Assembly (NCBI GenBank): GCA_005888465.1
Contig: VAYJ01000068.1
Span: 1-16,586, forward strand
DNA: 16,586 nucleotides
Source of the DNA: Actinomycetota bacterium
GTDB taxonomy: Bacteria > Actinomycetota > UBA4738
Direction of reading: 5' to 3'
The notes beneath the pieces were generated by a model, which worked only from the letters and a program-made list of their open reading frames with translations, did no database searches and was not told the origin of the DNA. This document shows, piece after piece, positions 1 through 7,976 of the stretch. Made by a program: the position numbers and the translations under genes. Each line of letters begins with the position of its first letter. Positions within the stretch are counted from its first letter, which is position 1.

Positions 1-7
1 TTTGGCG

Positions 8-42
8 CTGTGAAGAGGAATTCACTGAAAAATGTTTCACAG
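8..42. promoter_or_regulatory. Nested inverted repeats upstream of the response regulator gene
   Basis: CTGTGAA at 8-14 is mirrored by TTCACAG at 36-42. Inside it lie GTGAA-N6-TTCAC (10-14/21-25) and TGAAA-AATG-TTTCA (26-30/35-39). The repeats end at the purine-rich AGGGAGG (41-47), ahead of the regulator's start codons. This could be an operator, possibly autoregulatory, or an mRNA leader hairpin. The sequence does not decide which. Confidence 0.35.
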
Positions 43-92
43 GGAGGACGTTGCGGGCATGCATAGCAAGGCAACTCATGCGAGGTAAGCCG

Positions 93-1493
93 ATGGCCTC
101 GCGACTGGTCCTCGTCGTCGAAACCGACCCAGCAGCCCGACGTCACATGGCGGACCTTCTGACCAACCTGGGCTACGAGCCCATGATCGCGGAGTCGGTC
201 GAGGAAGCTCTCGCCGCCCTCAGCCGCAACGAGTTCGTGCTGAGCTTGGTGGATCTCAATTCCGCCGAGGCCGATGGCATCGATCTTCTGCGGCGCCTCA
301 AGGTCCAGGGCGGCACTCCGGGGTCTATCATCATCATCGCCAATGGCAGCAGCATCAAGCGGATCCCCGAGGCAGCGGCCCTCGGCGCCGATGACGTCCT
401 CCAGAAGCCTTTCACCCCTGAAGACCTCGAAAACACGATCAAGAGTGCCATCGCCCGCCCGATGCGTGCCTGGGGCCGCGAGGCTCACGACGACCGGGGT
501 CACCGCCTTCAGGACGAGCTCGCGCTCTGGCAAAGCCCTCAAATGCACGAGGTCCGCGAGATCATCCGCCAGGCCGCGCGCGCGGACGTCACCGTCCTCA
601 TCTGCGGCGAGACGGGTACCGGCAAGGACCTGGTCGCGCGGGCGATCCATGAGTTCGGCGTGCGCCGGCCGGGGCCCTTCGTCAAGGTCAACTGTGCCGC
701 GGTGCCGCGCGATCTCTTGGAGAGTGAGCTGTTCGGACACGAGCGGGGGGCGTTCACGGGCGCCCACCAGCTCAAGCTCGGCAAGTTCGAATCGGCTGAT
801 CACGGCACGATCTTCCTCGACGAGATCGGAGATCTGCACTCCGCCCTCCAGGGGAAGCTCCTTCATGTCCTCCAGGATGGCCAGTTCTCCCGCGTGGGGG
901 GCCGCTCCACCATCAAGGTGGATGTGCGGGTCCTGGCCGCCACGAACCAGAACCTCGAGCAAGCGGTCGCCTCCGGCCGCTTCCGCGACGACCTCTACTA
1001 CCGCCTGAACGTCCTCCAGATCACTGTGCCTGCCCTCCGTGAGCGTCCGCAGGAGATTCCGCTTCTTGCCCAGTACTTCGTGGAGCGCTACGCGAAGCTC
1101 TTCCAGCACGAGAGCTTCACGCTGCTCCCGGAGACCCTCCAACGTTTGACGCGCTACCGGTATCCCGGCAATGTGCGGGAACTCGAGAACATCATCAAGC
1201 GCATGATTGTCCTGGGCGACTCGGTCCTCGCGCGAAGCCCCTGGCCGGGCGAGTCCGCGAACGGCAAACACGAAAGCCCGCCACCGGCCACCAAAGTGCA
1301 GATTTCCCTCAAGCACATCTCCCGGAAGGCCGCCCTGGCCGCCGAGCGCCAGGCCATCCTCGATGCCCTCGAGCAGACCCGGTGGAACCGGATGCGCGCC
1401 GCCAAGCTCCTCAACATCAGCTACCGAGCCCTTCTCTATAAGATCAAGGACGCGGGGCTGGAGCAGGATCGTCAAGCATCGAGCCCCGCATGA
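93..1493 (+). CDS. Sigma-54-dependent response regulator (PrsR/NtrC type) of an EPS locus
   Basis: 466-aa enhancer-binding activator in three parts. The receiver domain (about 4-122) has acidic E10/D12, probable phosphoacceptor D54 and K105. The AAA+ sigma-54 activation domain (about 145-370) has Walker A GETGTGKD (172-179), the GAFTGA sigma-54 contact loop (219-224) and Walker B FLDE (241-244). A Fis-type helix-turn-helix lies at about 418-456. The ATG at 93 is preferred because GAGGT at 82-86 sits 6 nt upstream and the receiver strand begins at once. A TTG at 51 after AGGGAGG (3-nt spacing) and an ATG at 78 are alternatives. The gene overlaps the next one by ATGA, so the regulator appears to be co-transcribed with the polysaccharide genes. 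PEP-CTERM/XrtA loci commonly carry such a regulator (PrsR) with a sensor kinase PrsK; no kinase is in this window. The receiver position expected to be Thr/Ser (about 83) reads Ala. Confidence 0.93.
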   Translation: MASRLVLVVETDPAARRHMADLLTNLGYEPMIAESVEEALAALSRNEFVLSLVDLNSAEADGIDLLRRLKVQGGTPGSIIIIANGSSIKRIPEAAALGADDVLQKPFTPEDLENTIKSAIARPMRAWGREAHDDRGHRLQDELALWQSPQMHEVREIIRQAARADVTVLICGETGTGKDLVARAIHEFGVRRPGPFVKVNCAAVPRDLLESELFGHERGAFTGAHQLKLGKFESADHGTIFLDEIGDLHSALQGKLLHVLQDGQFSRVGGRSTIKVDVRVLAATNQNLEQAVASGRFRDDLYYRLNVLQITVPALRERPQEIPLLAQYFVERYAKLFQHESFTLLPETLQRLTRYRYPGNVRELENIIKRMIVLGDSVLARSPWPGESANGKHESPPPATKVQISLKHISRKAALAAERQAILDALEQTRWNRMRAAKLLNISYRALLYKIKDAGLEQDRQASSPA

Positions 1494-3109
1494 GAGACGA
1501 CCTCAAGCGCATGGCGGAGGACGAGGAGCCCCAGAAGGGCTTGGCCGTCGAGCGGCTGCGCGCGGCCTGGGCCCGGCGAAAGTGGCTCGCCGTGCTGGTC
1601 TTCGCACTGCCTTTTGTTGCTGCTCTGAGCGTGATCTTCGCTCTGCCCACGTTCTACCGCTCCACCGCCCTCGTCCTGGTCGAGCGGCAGCAGGTACCCG
1701 AAGCCTTCGTCCCGTCCACGGTGACGAGCGAGCTCGAGACGCGTCTCCACACGATCAGCCAGGAAATTCTCAGCCGCTCGCGGCTGGAGAGCCTCATCAC
1801 GCGGCTCGGTCTCTATCCGGGCCTTCGCAAGCAGGTGTCGACGGAAGAACTCGTCGAGCGGATGCGCAAGGACGTCAAGCTCGAGCTGAAGACGACAAAT
1901 GCCAGGGAGGGACGCCAGAATGCCACTACCGCCTTCGCGCTCTCCTACCGGGGGTCCGACCCGCAGACGGTCGCGCTCGTCACCAATACCATCGCCTCCT
2001 TCTACATCGAAGAGAACCTCAAGGTTCGCGAGCGCCAGGCCACCGGCACCGCGGAGTTCCTCAAGGTGCAGCTCACCGAGACGCGCAAACGACTCGACGA
2101 GCTGGAGGCACGGGTGAGCGAGTTCCGGAGACGCTATCTCGGCGAGCTGCCCCAGCAGATGCAGGCCAACCTCGCGTCCCTCGAGAGCCTCAACACCCAG
2201 CTCCGTCTCGCCAGCGACAACTTGCTGCGCGCGGCCGAGCGGCGCGAGTCGCTGACCGCCCTTTTGGCCGAGGCCGCGTCGTCTCCTCAGGCATTCGGAG
2301 GCTCGCCGGGGGCCGCCGCCGAGCCGCGCACTGTGCGTCTCACCCGGCTCCGCCAGGAGCTGGCGAGTGCGCGGGCCCGCTATACCGAGGAGCATCCCAG
2401 CGTCGGCCGGCTCAAGGCGGAGCTCATTGCCACCGAGCGCGAATCCGCCGAAGCATCCGCGGGCGGAGCGGGCGCAACCGCGGGTCTGTTGAACCCATAC
2501 GGCATGCGCCTCCGGGAAACGCTCAGCGCGACCGAGTCCGAAATGAAGGTCCTCAAGGCCGAGGAGCAGCGCCTCCGCGCCGCGATCGGCGCCTATCAGA
2601 CGCGGCTCGAGAACACCCCGAAGCGGGAGCAGGAATTCCAGGAGGTCTCCCGGGACTACGAGTCGACCAGGCAGCACTACGAATCGCTCGGGAAGCGGTA
2701 CGAGGCCGCGCTGCTCGCCGAGAGCATGGAGCAGCGGCAGAAGGGAGAGACGTTCCGGATTCTCGACCCGGCCTTCCCGTCCAACATCCCGGCCGCACCG
2801 AACCGCCTCAAGCTCTTCGTCATGAGCCTGGTGCTCTGCGTGGGCCTCGGGGGCGGGGCGCTCATGCTCGCCGAGATGCTGGATACCTCCTTCCACTCCA
2901 CGGCGGAGCTTCGCGAGTTCAGCGTCGTCCCGGTCCTCGTGAGCATTCCCCGCATCGTGACGGAGGCCGATCGCAGGCGCCGGCAACGGCGGTTCCGGCT
3001 GGCGGCAGCCGGAGCCATGCTGGGCTTGATCCTGATTGCCGGGGGCTCCTACTTCATCGGTCACGGCAATGAGCAGCTCGTCCAGTTCCTCGCCCGGGAC
3101 GGGAGCTGA
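1490..3109 (+). CDS. Wzz/GumC-type polysaccharide chain-length determinant
   Basis: 539-aa inner-membrane polysaccharide co-polymerase. TM1 is at about 33-52 after a basic stretch. A long periplasmic region follows, with heptad-like charged helices (about 185-240 and 345-425). The Pro-rich segment AFPSNIPAAPNRLK precedes TM2 (about 441-463). An extra hydrophobic segment at about 503-523 suggests a third TM. The family sets EPS chain length together with a cytoplasmic tyrosine kinase; here the kinase is a separate gene two positions downstream, as in Proteobacterial CpsC/CpsD pairs. Size and architecture fit the PEP-CTERM-locus chain-length family. The ATG overlaps the regulator stop by 4 nt (ATGA), implying translational coupling. 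A longer frame in the same stretch has an Arg/Pro-rich composition and is a shadow. Confidence 0.92.
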   Translation: MRDDLKRMAEDEEPQKGLAVERLRAAWARRKWLAVLVFALPFVAALSVIFALPTFYRSTALVLVERQQVPEAFVPSTVTSELETRLHTISQEILSRSRLESLITRLGLYPGLRKQVSTEELVERMRKDVKLELKTTNAREGRQNATTAFALSYRGSDPQTVALVTNTIASFYIEENLKVRERQATGTAEFLKVQLTETRKRLDELEARVSEFRRRYLGELPQQMQANLASLESLNTQLRLASDNLLRAAERRESLTALLAEAASSPQAFGGSPGAAAEPRTVRLTRLRQELASARARYTEEHPSVGRLKAELIATERESAEASAGGAGATAGLLNPYGMRLRETLSATESEMKVLKAEEQRLRAAIGAYQTRLENTPKREQEFQEVSRDYESTRQHYESLGKRYEAALLAESMEQRQKGETFRILDPAFPSNIPAAPNRLKLFVMSLVLCVGLGGGALMLAEMLDTSFHSTAELREFSVVPVLVSIPRIVTEADRRRRQRRFRLAAAGAMLGLILIAGGSYFIGHGNEQLVQFLARDGS

Positions 3110-3116
3110 GGCTGCG

Positions 3117-4136
3117 ATGTCGCTCGACCTCGCCTTCTTCGGCCTTCAGCAGAAGCCCTTCAACTCCACGCCCGATCCTCGCTTTCTCTACCCCTCTCCG
3201 GGGCACCGAGAGGGGCTCGCCCATCTCCTGTACGGAGTCCAGGAGCACAAGGGCTTCATCCTCTTGACGGGCGAGGTCGGGACGGGCAAGACGACGCTCT
3301 TGCGGGCTCTGCTCAGCCGTCTGGACGGCCACACGGCGTCGGCCTTCGTCTTCGATACGACCCTGCCGTTCGAAGGGCTCCTCGAGTACATCCTCGAGGA
3401 CTTCGGTATCGCCAAGTCAGGAGTGTCCCATGCCCAGCGACTCATCGCGCTGAACAACTTTCTGATTGAGCGCCGGCGCGCCGGTCAGAACACAGTGCTC
3501 GTGCTCGACGAGGCACAGAATCTCGACCTGCGCGCCCTCGAGCAGATCAGGCTCCTCTCGAACTTCGAGACCGACACGGACAAGCTGCTACAGATCCTGC
3601 TGGTCGGTCAACCGGAGCTCCTGGACAAGCTAAATCGGCCCGAGCTGCGCCAGCTCAAGCAGCGCATTAGCCTCCGCTGCCACATCCTTCCTCTGACACC
3701 GGCAGAGACCCGCGAATACATCCGCACTCGACTCCGGATCGCCGGCGCCAGGGACCTGGGGCTTTTCTCCGATCCGGCGATCATGCGGATCGCCGAGTAC
3801 TCCGGAGGGATTCCACGCCTCATCAACACGGTCTGCGACCACTGCCTGGTCATCGGCTATGCGGATCAGATCCGTCGGATCGATGGCAAGGTCGTCGAAG
3901 AGGCCATCGAGTATTTCGAGCGGGGCGAGCAGCGATCGCCCAAGCCGCAGCGCCTGCTCTCCAGGTGGCGCCGGCTGGCGGTCCGCTGGGGCCTTCCCGC
4001 GGCGGGGGCGCTCGTCCTGGGTGGCGCGGCGTCGCTGATGACCGCCCACCGCGACGACCTGCGTCAGCTCTTTGATCACTCCGCCGCCACCCTTGCCGGT
4101 CTCGCCCACGTGGCGAGCAGCCTGCTCAGACAATGA
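3117..4136 (+). CDS. ExeA/GspA-like AAA ATPase of a PEP-CTERM-type EPS locus
   Basis: 339-aa P-loop ATPase. It begins with the FFGLQQKPFNSTPDP signature seen in the XrtA-locus 'putative secretion ATPase' group and in ExeA. Walker A GEVGTGKT is at 52-59, Walker B VLVLDE at 127-132, and a GQPEL motif at 164-168. A winged-helix-like lid region follows (about 195-268). A hydrophobic stretch at about 292-309 could anchor the C-terminus in the membrane. I chose the ATG at 3117 because GAGG (3108-3111) lies 5 nt upstream and homologues start MSL/MYxxFFG. The upstream ATG at 3036 gives a Ser-rich N-terminus lying inside the previous gene. The gene is 7 nt after the chain-length gene and overlaps the kinase gene by ATGA. 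The family is thought to help assemble or energise EPS export; the exact role is not established. Confidence 0.9.
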   Translation: MSLDLAFFGLQQKPFNSTPDPRFLYPSPGHREGLAHLLYGVQEHKGFILLTGEVGTGKTTLLRALLSRLDGHTASAFVFDTTLPFEGLLEYILEDFGIAKSGVSHAQRLIALNNFLIERRRAGQNTVLVLDEAQNLDLRALEQIRLLSNFETDTDKLLQILLVGQPELLDKLNRPELRQLKQRISLRCHILPLTPAETREYIRTRLRIAGARDLGLFSDPAIMRIAEYSGGIPRLINTVCDHCLVIGYADQIRRIDGKVVEEAIEYFERGEQRSPKPQRLLSRWRRLAVRWGLPAAGALVLGGAASLMTAHRDDLRQLFDHSAATLAGLAHVASSLLRQ

Positions 4137-5119
4137 GCAAGTTCTTCAAGGCGCTCGAGCAGGCGGAGCGGGACCGCGCCCTTCAGCAAGGAAGGGCGCC
4201 GGAAGCGCCGCCGCCGGCGCCCGTTGTTCCGGAGGTCCACACCGCCAATGAGGCGGCGCCGCGCCAGGAGCCATTGGTGGCGGTGGACGCCGCCGAGCCT
4301 CTGACACTCCAGCAGTCGCCGGCGGATTCAGCCGTGGACGACCACCTGGTCAGCCTGGTCGCCCCAGCAGCCTTCGAGGCCGAGCAATACCGGGCTCTCC
4401 GCCATACCGTCGAACAGCTCCACAAGGCCCGCGACCTCCGTATCGTGGCCGTGTCGAGCCCCGGCGTGGGCGACGGCAAGACCACCACCGCCATCAACCT
4501 GGCCGGCGCGCTGGCGCAGGCGTCAGAGGCGCGCGTGCTCCTTGTGGATGCCGATCTCCGCCGTCCCTCGGTGGCCAGGCTCCTTGCGATCGGTGGCTCG
4601 GATGGCCCCGGGCTGGTCAATGCGATCCTCGATCCCAGGCTCCCCTTGGAGCGGGTCGCCCGGCCTCTTCCGCCATTCAACCTTTCTGTGATCCCAGCCG
4701 GCCAGGCGCCGCCGAGCCCCTACGAGGTGCTCAAGTCACCACGGCTCGGGGAGCTTCTCGAGGAAGCACGGCTTCGCTACGACTACGTCGTGCTGGACAC
4801 GCCCCCGCTCTGCCCTGTCCAGGACTGCCGAGTCATTGCCCACTGGATCGACGGCTTTCTACTGGTCGTGGCGGCCCATCACACGCCCCGGCGGCTGGTC
4901 GAGGAAGCGCTCAACGTCGTGGAGCGCGGCAAGATGCTCGGCCTCGTCTTCAACGGCGGCGACCATGCACCCGCGAGCTTCTACGGGTACTACGGCTATT
5001 ACGGCGGGGCACCACAGACAGCCCAGACCTCGCCCAACGGCCATGACCGAGGCCGGCTGGGCCGTACCGTTGCGCGGGTAGGCCACATGCTTCAGCGGCG
5101 GCGCAGAGGCGGGCGATGA
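4133..5119 (+). CDS. CpsD/CapB-type bacterial tyrosine autokinase
   Basis: 328-aa cytoplasmic BY-kinase. The N-terminal MSKFFKALEQAERDR is typical of the XrtA-locus kinases. Walker A SSPGVGDGKTTT (108-119, Lys116), Walker A' LLVDADLRRP (136-145) and Walker B YVVLDTPP (218-225) are all present. Near the C-terminus is a Tyr cluster, FYGYYGYYGG (283-292; Tyr 284, 286, 287, 289, 290), the expected autophosphorylation site. An Arg-rich tail follows. A Pro/Ala-rich linker (about 20-60) separates the start from the kinase core. The family works as the kinase partner of the Wzz-type protein, cycling phosphorylation to set polymer length. The gene overlaps both neighbours by ATGA. Confidence 0.93.
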   Translation: MSKFFKALEQAERDRALQQGRAPEAPPPAPVVPEVHTANEAAPRQEPLVAVDAAEPLTLQQSPADSAVDDHLVSLVAPAAFEAEQYRALRHTVEQLHKARDLRIVAVSSPGVGDGKTTTAINLAGALAQASEARVLLVDADLRRPSVARLLAIGGSDGPGLVNAILDPRLPLERVARPLPPFNLSVIPAGQAPPSPYEVLKSPRLGELLEEARLRYDYVVLDTPPLCPVQDCRVIAHWIDGFLLVVAAHHTPRRLVEEALNVVERGKMLGLVFNGGDHAPASFYGYYGYYGGAPQTAQTSPNGHDRGRLGRTVARVGHMLQRRRRGGR

Positions 5120-6468
5120 GCCTCGTCCTCATCGAGGGCACCGCGCTCTTCGCGGCGGTGACCGCCACCGTCTTCATGTGGGGCCAGGCGCGTCTCCTGG
5201 ACTGGCTGGACGTGGCAAGCCTCATGGGCCAGGCGGCGATCTTCTCCCTGTGTTGCATCGTGGCCTTCTACTACAACGACCTCTATGATCTCCGGATCGT
5301 GCGGAGCTTCAGCCAATTCGCGACGCGGCTACTTCAGGGCCTCGGGGTGGCCCTCCTTATGCTGGCCGGCTTCTACACGATAGCCCCGGATACGCGAACG
5401 GGGAACGGCGCCCTGCTGTCCAGCGTGCTCGTCATCCCCGCGCTGCTGCTGCCCATTCGCGCCGTCGGCTACTTCATCGTGCGGCGCCGGGCCTTCTCCG
5501 ATCGCGTGCTCATCCTGGGCACGGGCCCGCTTGCGCGAAAAATCATGGACGAGATCGAGGCCCGGCCCCACTACCGGTACCGCATCGTAGGGGTGGCGGA
5601 CGACGGCCAGGCCCCGGAGGGCGAGTCCCTCAAGTATCCACTTCTGGGCCCGCTCGAGCACCTCGGCAAGATCGCCGACGAGGTCAAAGCGGACCGGATT
5701 ATCGTGGCTCTGGCCGAGCGGCGGGGGCGGATGCCCATGCGCCAGCTCCTCGACGCCGAAGCGCAGGGCATCCTGGTCGAGGACGGCATGGCCACCTATG
5801 AGCAGTTCACCGGCAAGCTCGCCATCGAGGCCCTGTCGCCATCGTTCCTCGTGTTCTCCCGGGGGTTCAGGAAAACCCCGGGCCAGCTCGCCCTCCGCCG
5901 GGTCATGAGCCTGGCCGCCGCCGCCGTGGGGCTCATGGTCACCGCACCGCTGATGGCCATCATCGCCCTGGCCATCAGGCTGGACTCCCGCGGCCCGGTC
6001 TTCTTCATCCACGAACGCGCGGGGTACCGCGGCCGCTCCTTCCGGCTCGTCAAGTTCCGCACCATGCACGGTCAGCCCGAGCTGCGCGACGATTCGATCT
6101 GGCATCGCGACGACGGCAGCAGGATCACGCGGGTCGGGCGCTGGCTTCGCAAGCTGAGGCTCGACGAGCTTCCGCAGCTCGTGAACATCCTGAAAGGAGA
6201 CATGGATCTGGTCGGGCCGCGGCCCGAGATCGCGGAGAACGTGAAGGTCATGGCAGAGCTGATCCCCTACTACGCCCTCCGCCACGTGGTGCGCCCCGGG
6301 CTCACGGGCTGGGCGCAGGTGCGCTACGGCTACTCGGTGAGCCTCGAGCAAGTCACCGAGAAGATGCGGCACGACCTCTTCTACATCAAGCACATGTCTT
6401 TCTGGTTGGACCTCCGGATCCTCGTGGACACCGTGAAGATCGCGCTCTTCGGGCGCGGAGCCAAGTAG
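5116..6468 (+). CDS. Polyprenyl-phosphate sugar-1-phosphate transferase (EPS initiating enzyme)
   Basis: 450-aa membrane enzyme that begins repeat-unit assembly by loading a sugar-1-phosphate onto undecaprenyl phosphate. Four hydrophobic segments lie at about 5-22, 35-52, 73-91 and 100-122. A Rossmann-like region follows (VLILGTGPLA at 131-140). The C-terminal bacterial sugar transferase domain starts with a hydrophobic segment at about 264-287. It holds the family motifs KFRTM (313-317), LDELPQL (349-355), DLVGPRPE (364-371) and RPGLTGWAQV (393-402). Length and layout fit the EPS sugar transferase family, including the XrtA-associated subgroup. The sugar cannot be told from sequence. The start overlaps the kinase stop by ATGA. 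Confidence 0.94.
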   Translation: MSLVLIEGTALFAAVTATVFMWGQARLLDWLDVASLMGQAAIFSLCCIVAFYYNDLYDLRIVRSFSQFATRLLQGLGVALLMLAGFYTIAPDTRTGNGALLSSVLVIPALLLPIRAVGYFIVRRRAFSDRVLILGTGPLARKIMDEIEARPHYRYRIVGVADDGQAPEGESLKYPLLGPLEHLGKIADEVKADRIIVALAERRGRMPMRQLLDAEAQGILVEDGMATYEQFTGKLAIEALSPSFLVFSRGFRKTPGQLALRRVMSLAAAAVGLMVTAPLMAIIALAIRLDSRGPVFFIHERAGYRGRSFRLVKFRTMHGQPELRDDSIWHRDDGSRITRVGRWLRKLRLDELPQLVNILKGDMDLVGPRPEIAENVKVMAELIPYYALRHVVRPGLTGWAQVRYGYSVSLEQVTEKMRHDLFYIKHMSFWLDLRILVDTVKIALFGRGAK

Positions 6469-6481
6469 AGAGACGTGGGTG

Positions 6482-7654
6482 ATGGTCGCCGAACTGACCT
6501 TCTGGGTATCTCTCATGCTGGTTGCGCACACCTACCTCATCTACCCGCTTGTCCTGTTTTTCGCCTACTCGCTCGTGCAGGTTCGCCGTGACTGGCGGTA
6601 TCTGCGATTCCGGCGCGACGGGCGGTGCCCCGCCCAGGCCGCGGCGGAGCTGCCGCCCGTCACGCTGATCATCGCGGCGTACAATGAGGAAGCGCGGCTG
6701 AGGGACAAGCTGGCTAATATTCGCGCGCTCGACTATCCGCCCGACCGCCTCGAGGTGATCTTCGTCTCCGATGGCTCCACGGATGCCACCAATGCCATCC
6801 TGCGCGCGGCGGGGGATCCGAGGATCCGCTGCATCTACCTGGACACCCGCGGAGGCAAGTCCAGCGCCCTGAACCACGCCGTGGCCCAGGCTCATCACGA
6901 GATCCTGATCTTCTCGGATGCGGCCACCCGATTTACCCCGAACGCGGTGCAGAAGCTGGCTCGTCACTTCTCCGATCCGCGCGTCGGCGCCGTCTGCGGG
7001 TCGCTCGACTTCGAGGCCTCGCCCGAGTCCCGGCAGACGGAAGGCGTATACTGGACTTACGAGTCCATGCTGCGGCTCATGGAAGCGCGCCTGGGCGCCA
7101 CGCTCACCGCCAGCGGGGCCATCTACGCCCTGCGCCGCGACTGCTATCCCCGGCTCTCGGCGGACACCGTGATCGAGGACCTGGTGATCCCGATGAACGC
7201 GCGCAGACTCGGCTACCGGGTGCTTTACGATCCCGAGGCGGTGGGCACGGACTTCGCCGCCTCGAGCGTCGCCGGAGAATTTGCCCGACGCGTCCGGGTG
7301 GCCACGGGAAGCTTCCGGGCGCTGGGACAGGTGCTCCGCACCCCGCTCGACCCCGTGACCGCCTTCGCCTTCTTCTCGCACAAGCTCCTGCGCTGGATCC
7401 TGCCCTTCCTGCTTATTGCCATGCTGGTGAGCAGCGGCCTCCTGTGGAGCCAGCCGTTGTACCGGATCGCGCTCCTGGGCCAGCTCGCCTTCTACCTCTG
7501 GGCAGCCCTGGGGTTCCTCTTCCGCCGGCGGATGCAGAGTGTCCGCTTCGGTCTCCTCGGCTATTACCTGCTCGCGATCCACCTGGCCTTCCTGGTGGGA
7601 TTCGTCCGCTTTCTGGGCGGCCGGAAGGAGACGGCGTGGCAACGGGTGCATTGA
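6482..7654 (+). CDS. Processive family-2 glycosyltransferase (BcsA/PgaC-like)
   Basis: 390-aa membrane glycosyltransferase. One N-terminal TM (about 8-33) is followed by a GT-A catalytic domain: AAYNEE (65-70), SDGS (96-99), FSDAA as the DxD-like site (144-148), SGAIYALRR (211-219), the acid pair IEDL (231-234), and RRVRVATG (269-276) in the place of the Q/RxxRW region. Three to four TMs follow (about 303-322, 328-347, 355-377). The arrangement matches hyaluronan, cellulose and poly-GlcNAc synthase relatives. It may polymerise the EPS backbone or add a sugar while bound to the membrane. GTG at 6479 immediately precedes the ATG at 6482. The purine-rich AGAGAGA at 6467-6473 suits the ATG. It is the last gene of the operon, 13 nt after the sugar transferase. 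Confidence 0.9.
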   Translation: MVAELTFWVSLMLVAHTYLIYPLVLFFAYSLVQVRRDWRYLRFRRDGRCPAQAAAELPPVTLIIAAYNEEARLRDKLANIRALDYPPDRLEVIFVSDGSTDATNAILRAAGDPRIRCIYLDTRGGKSSALNHAVAQAHHEILIFSDAATRFTPNAVQKLARHFSDPRVGAVCGSLDFEASPESRQTEGVYWTYESMLRLMEARLGATLTASGAIYALRRDCYPRLSADTVIEDLVIPMNARRLGYRVLYDPEAVGTDFAASSVAGEFARRVRVATGSFRALGQVLRTPLDPVTAFAFFSHKLLRWILPFLLIAMLVSSGLLWSQPLYRIALLGQLAFYLWAALGFLFRRRMQSVRFGLLGYYLLAIHLAFLVGFVRFLGGRKETAWQRVH

Positions 7655-7657
7655 TCG

Positions 7658-7694
7658 TGTGTCGTCGGTTCGACACAGGGTGTCAAATCTGACA
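7658..7694. repeat. Three overlapping inverted repeats after the EPS operon
   Basis: TGTGTCG-TCGGTT-CGACACA (7658-7677), GACAC-AGG-GTGTC (7672-7684) and TGTCA-AATC-TGACA (7681-7694) share arms, so at the RNA level they exclude each other pairwise. They begin 3 nt after the glycosyltransferase stop. They could form a terminator without a U-tract, or an upstream activator binding region for the promoter at 7808. TGTCAG recurs at 7740-7745. Confidence 0.45.
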
Positions 7695-7807
7695 GATCGG
7701 TGACTCAGTTTCAGGAGATCTCAGTCGGGGCGGTCCCATTGTCAGATGCCGGATAACTGCTTGTTTTTTAGAACGTAGCTGGTTAGAGGCCTCACCCATC
7801 GCAGCTC

Positions 7808-7823
7808 AGGCGCGGTTTTTGCC
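7808..7823 (+). promoter_or_regulatory. Candidate sigma-54 (-24/-12) promoter
   Basis: AGGCGCG-GTTT-TTGCC matches the consensus TGGCACG-N4-TTGCW at the invariant GG (7809-7810) and GC (7821-7822), with exactly 10 nt between them, plus the flanking C, CG and TT. Transcription would start near 7834, ahead of the two secreted-protein genes. A sigma-54 activator heads the adjacent operon. Found by eye, not by matrix scoring. Confidence 0.5.
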
Positions 7824-7976
7824 AACAAGTCTCTCTGCGCGGAGACTCCTTCCCGACAAGGGCAAACTCACCGTGAGGTGGGGACGCAATGCCACGGATC
7901 AAGCAACGGGCTTGACAGCCGGGCTACCGAAGGAAGGCGAATTGGCTCGCTGGGAAATGGTGGTCTTCCGCAACAC

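Noticed and set aside
1207..3072. Very long open frames over the chain-length gene on both strands (621 codons + and 530 codons -)
   Set aside because: Arg/Pro/Ala/Gly-rich low-complexity translations with no domain, overlapping a clear Wzz-type protein; typical shadow frames in GC-rich DNA.
5329..7651. Minus-strand frames of 400 and 421 codons opposite the sugar transferase and family-2 glycosyltransferase
   Set aside because: They mirror genes with complete family motifs; their own translations are charged, Gly/Glu/His-rich and motif-free.
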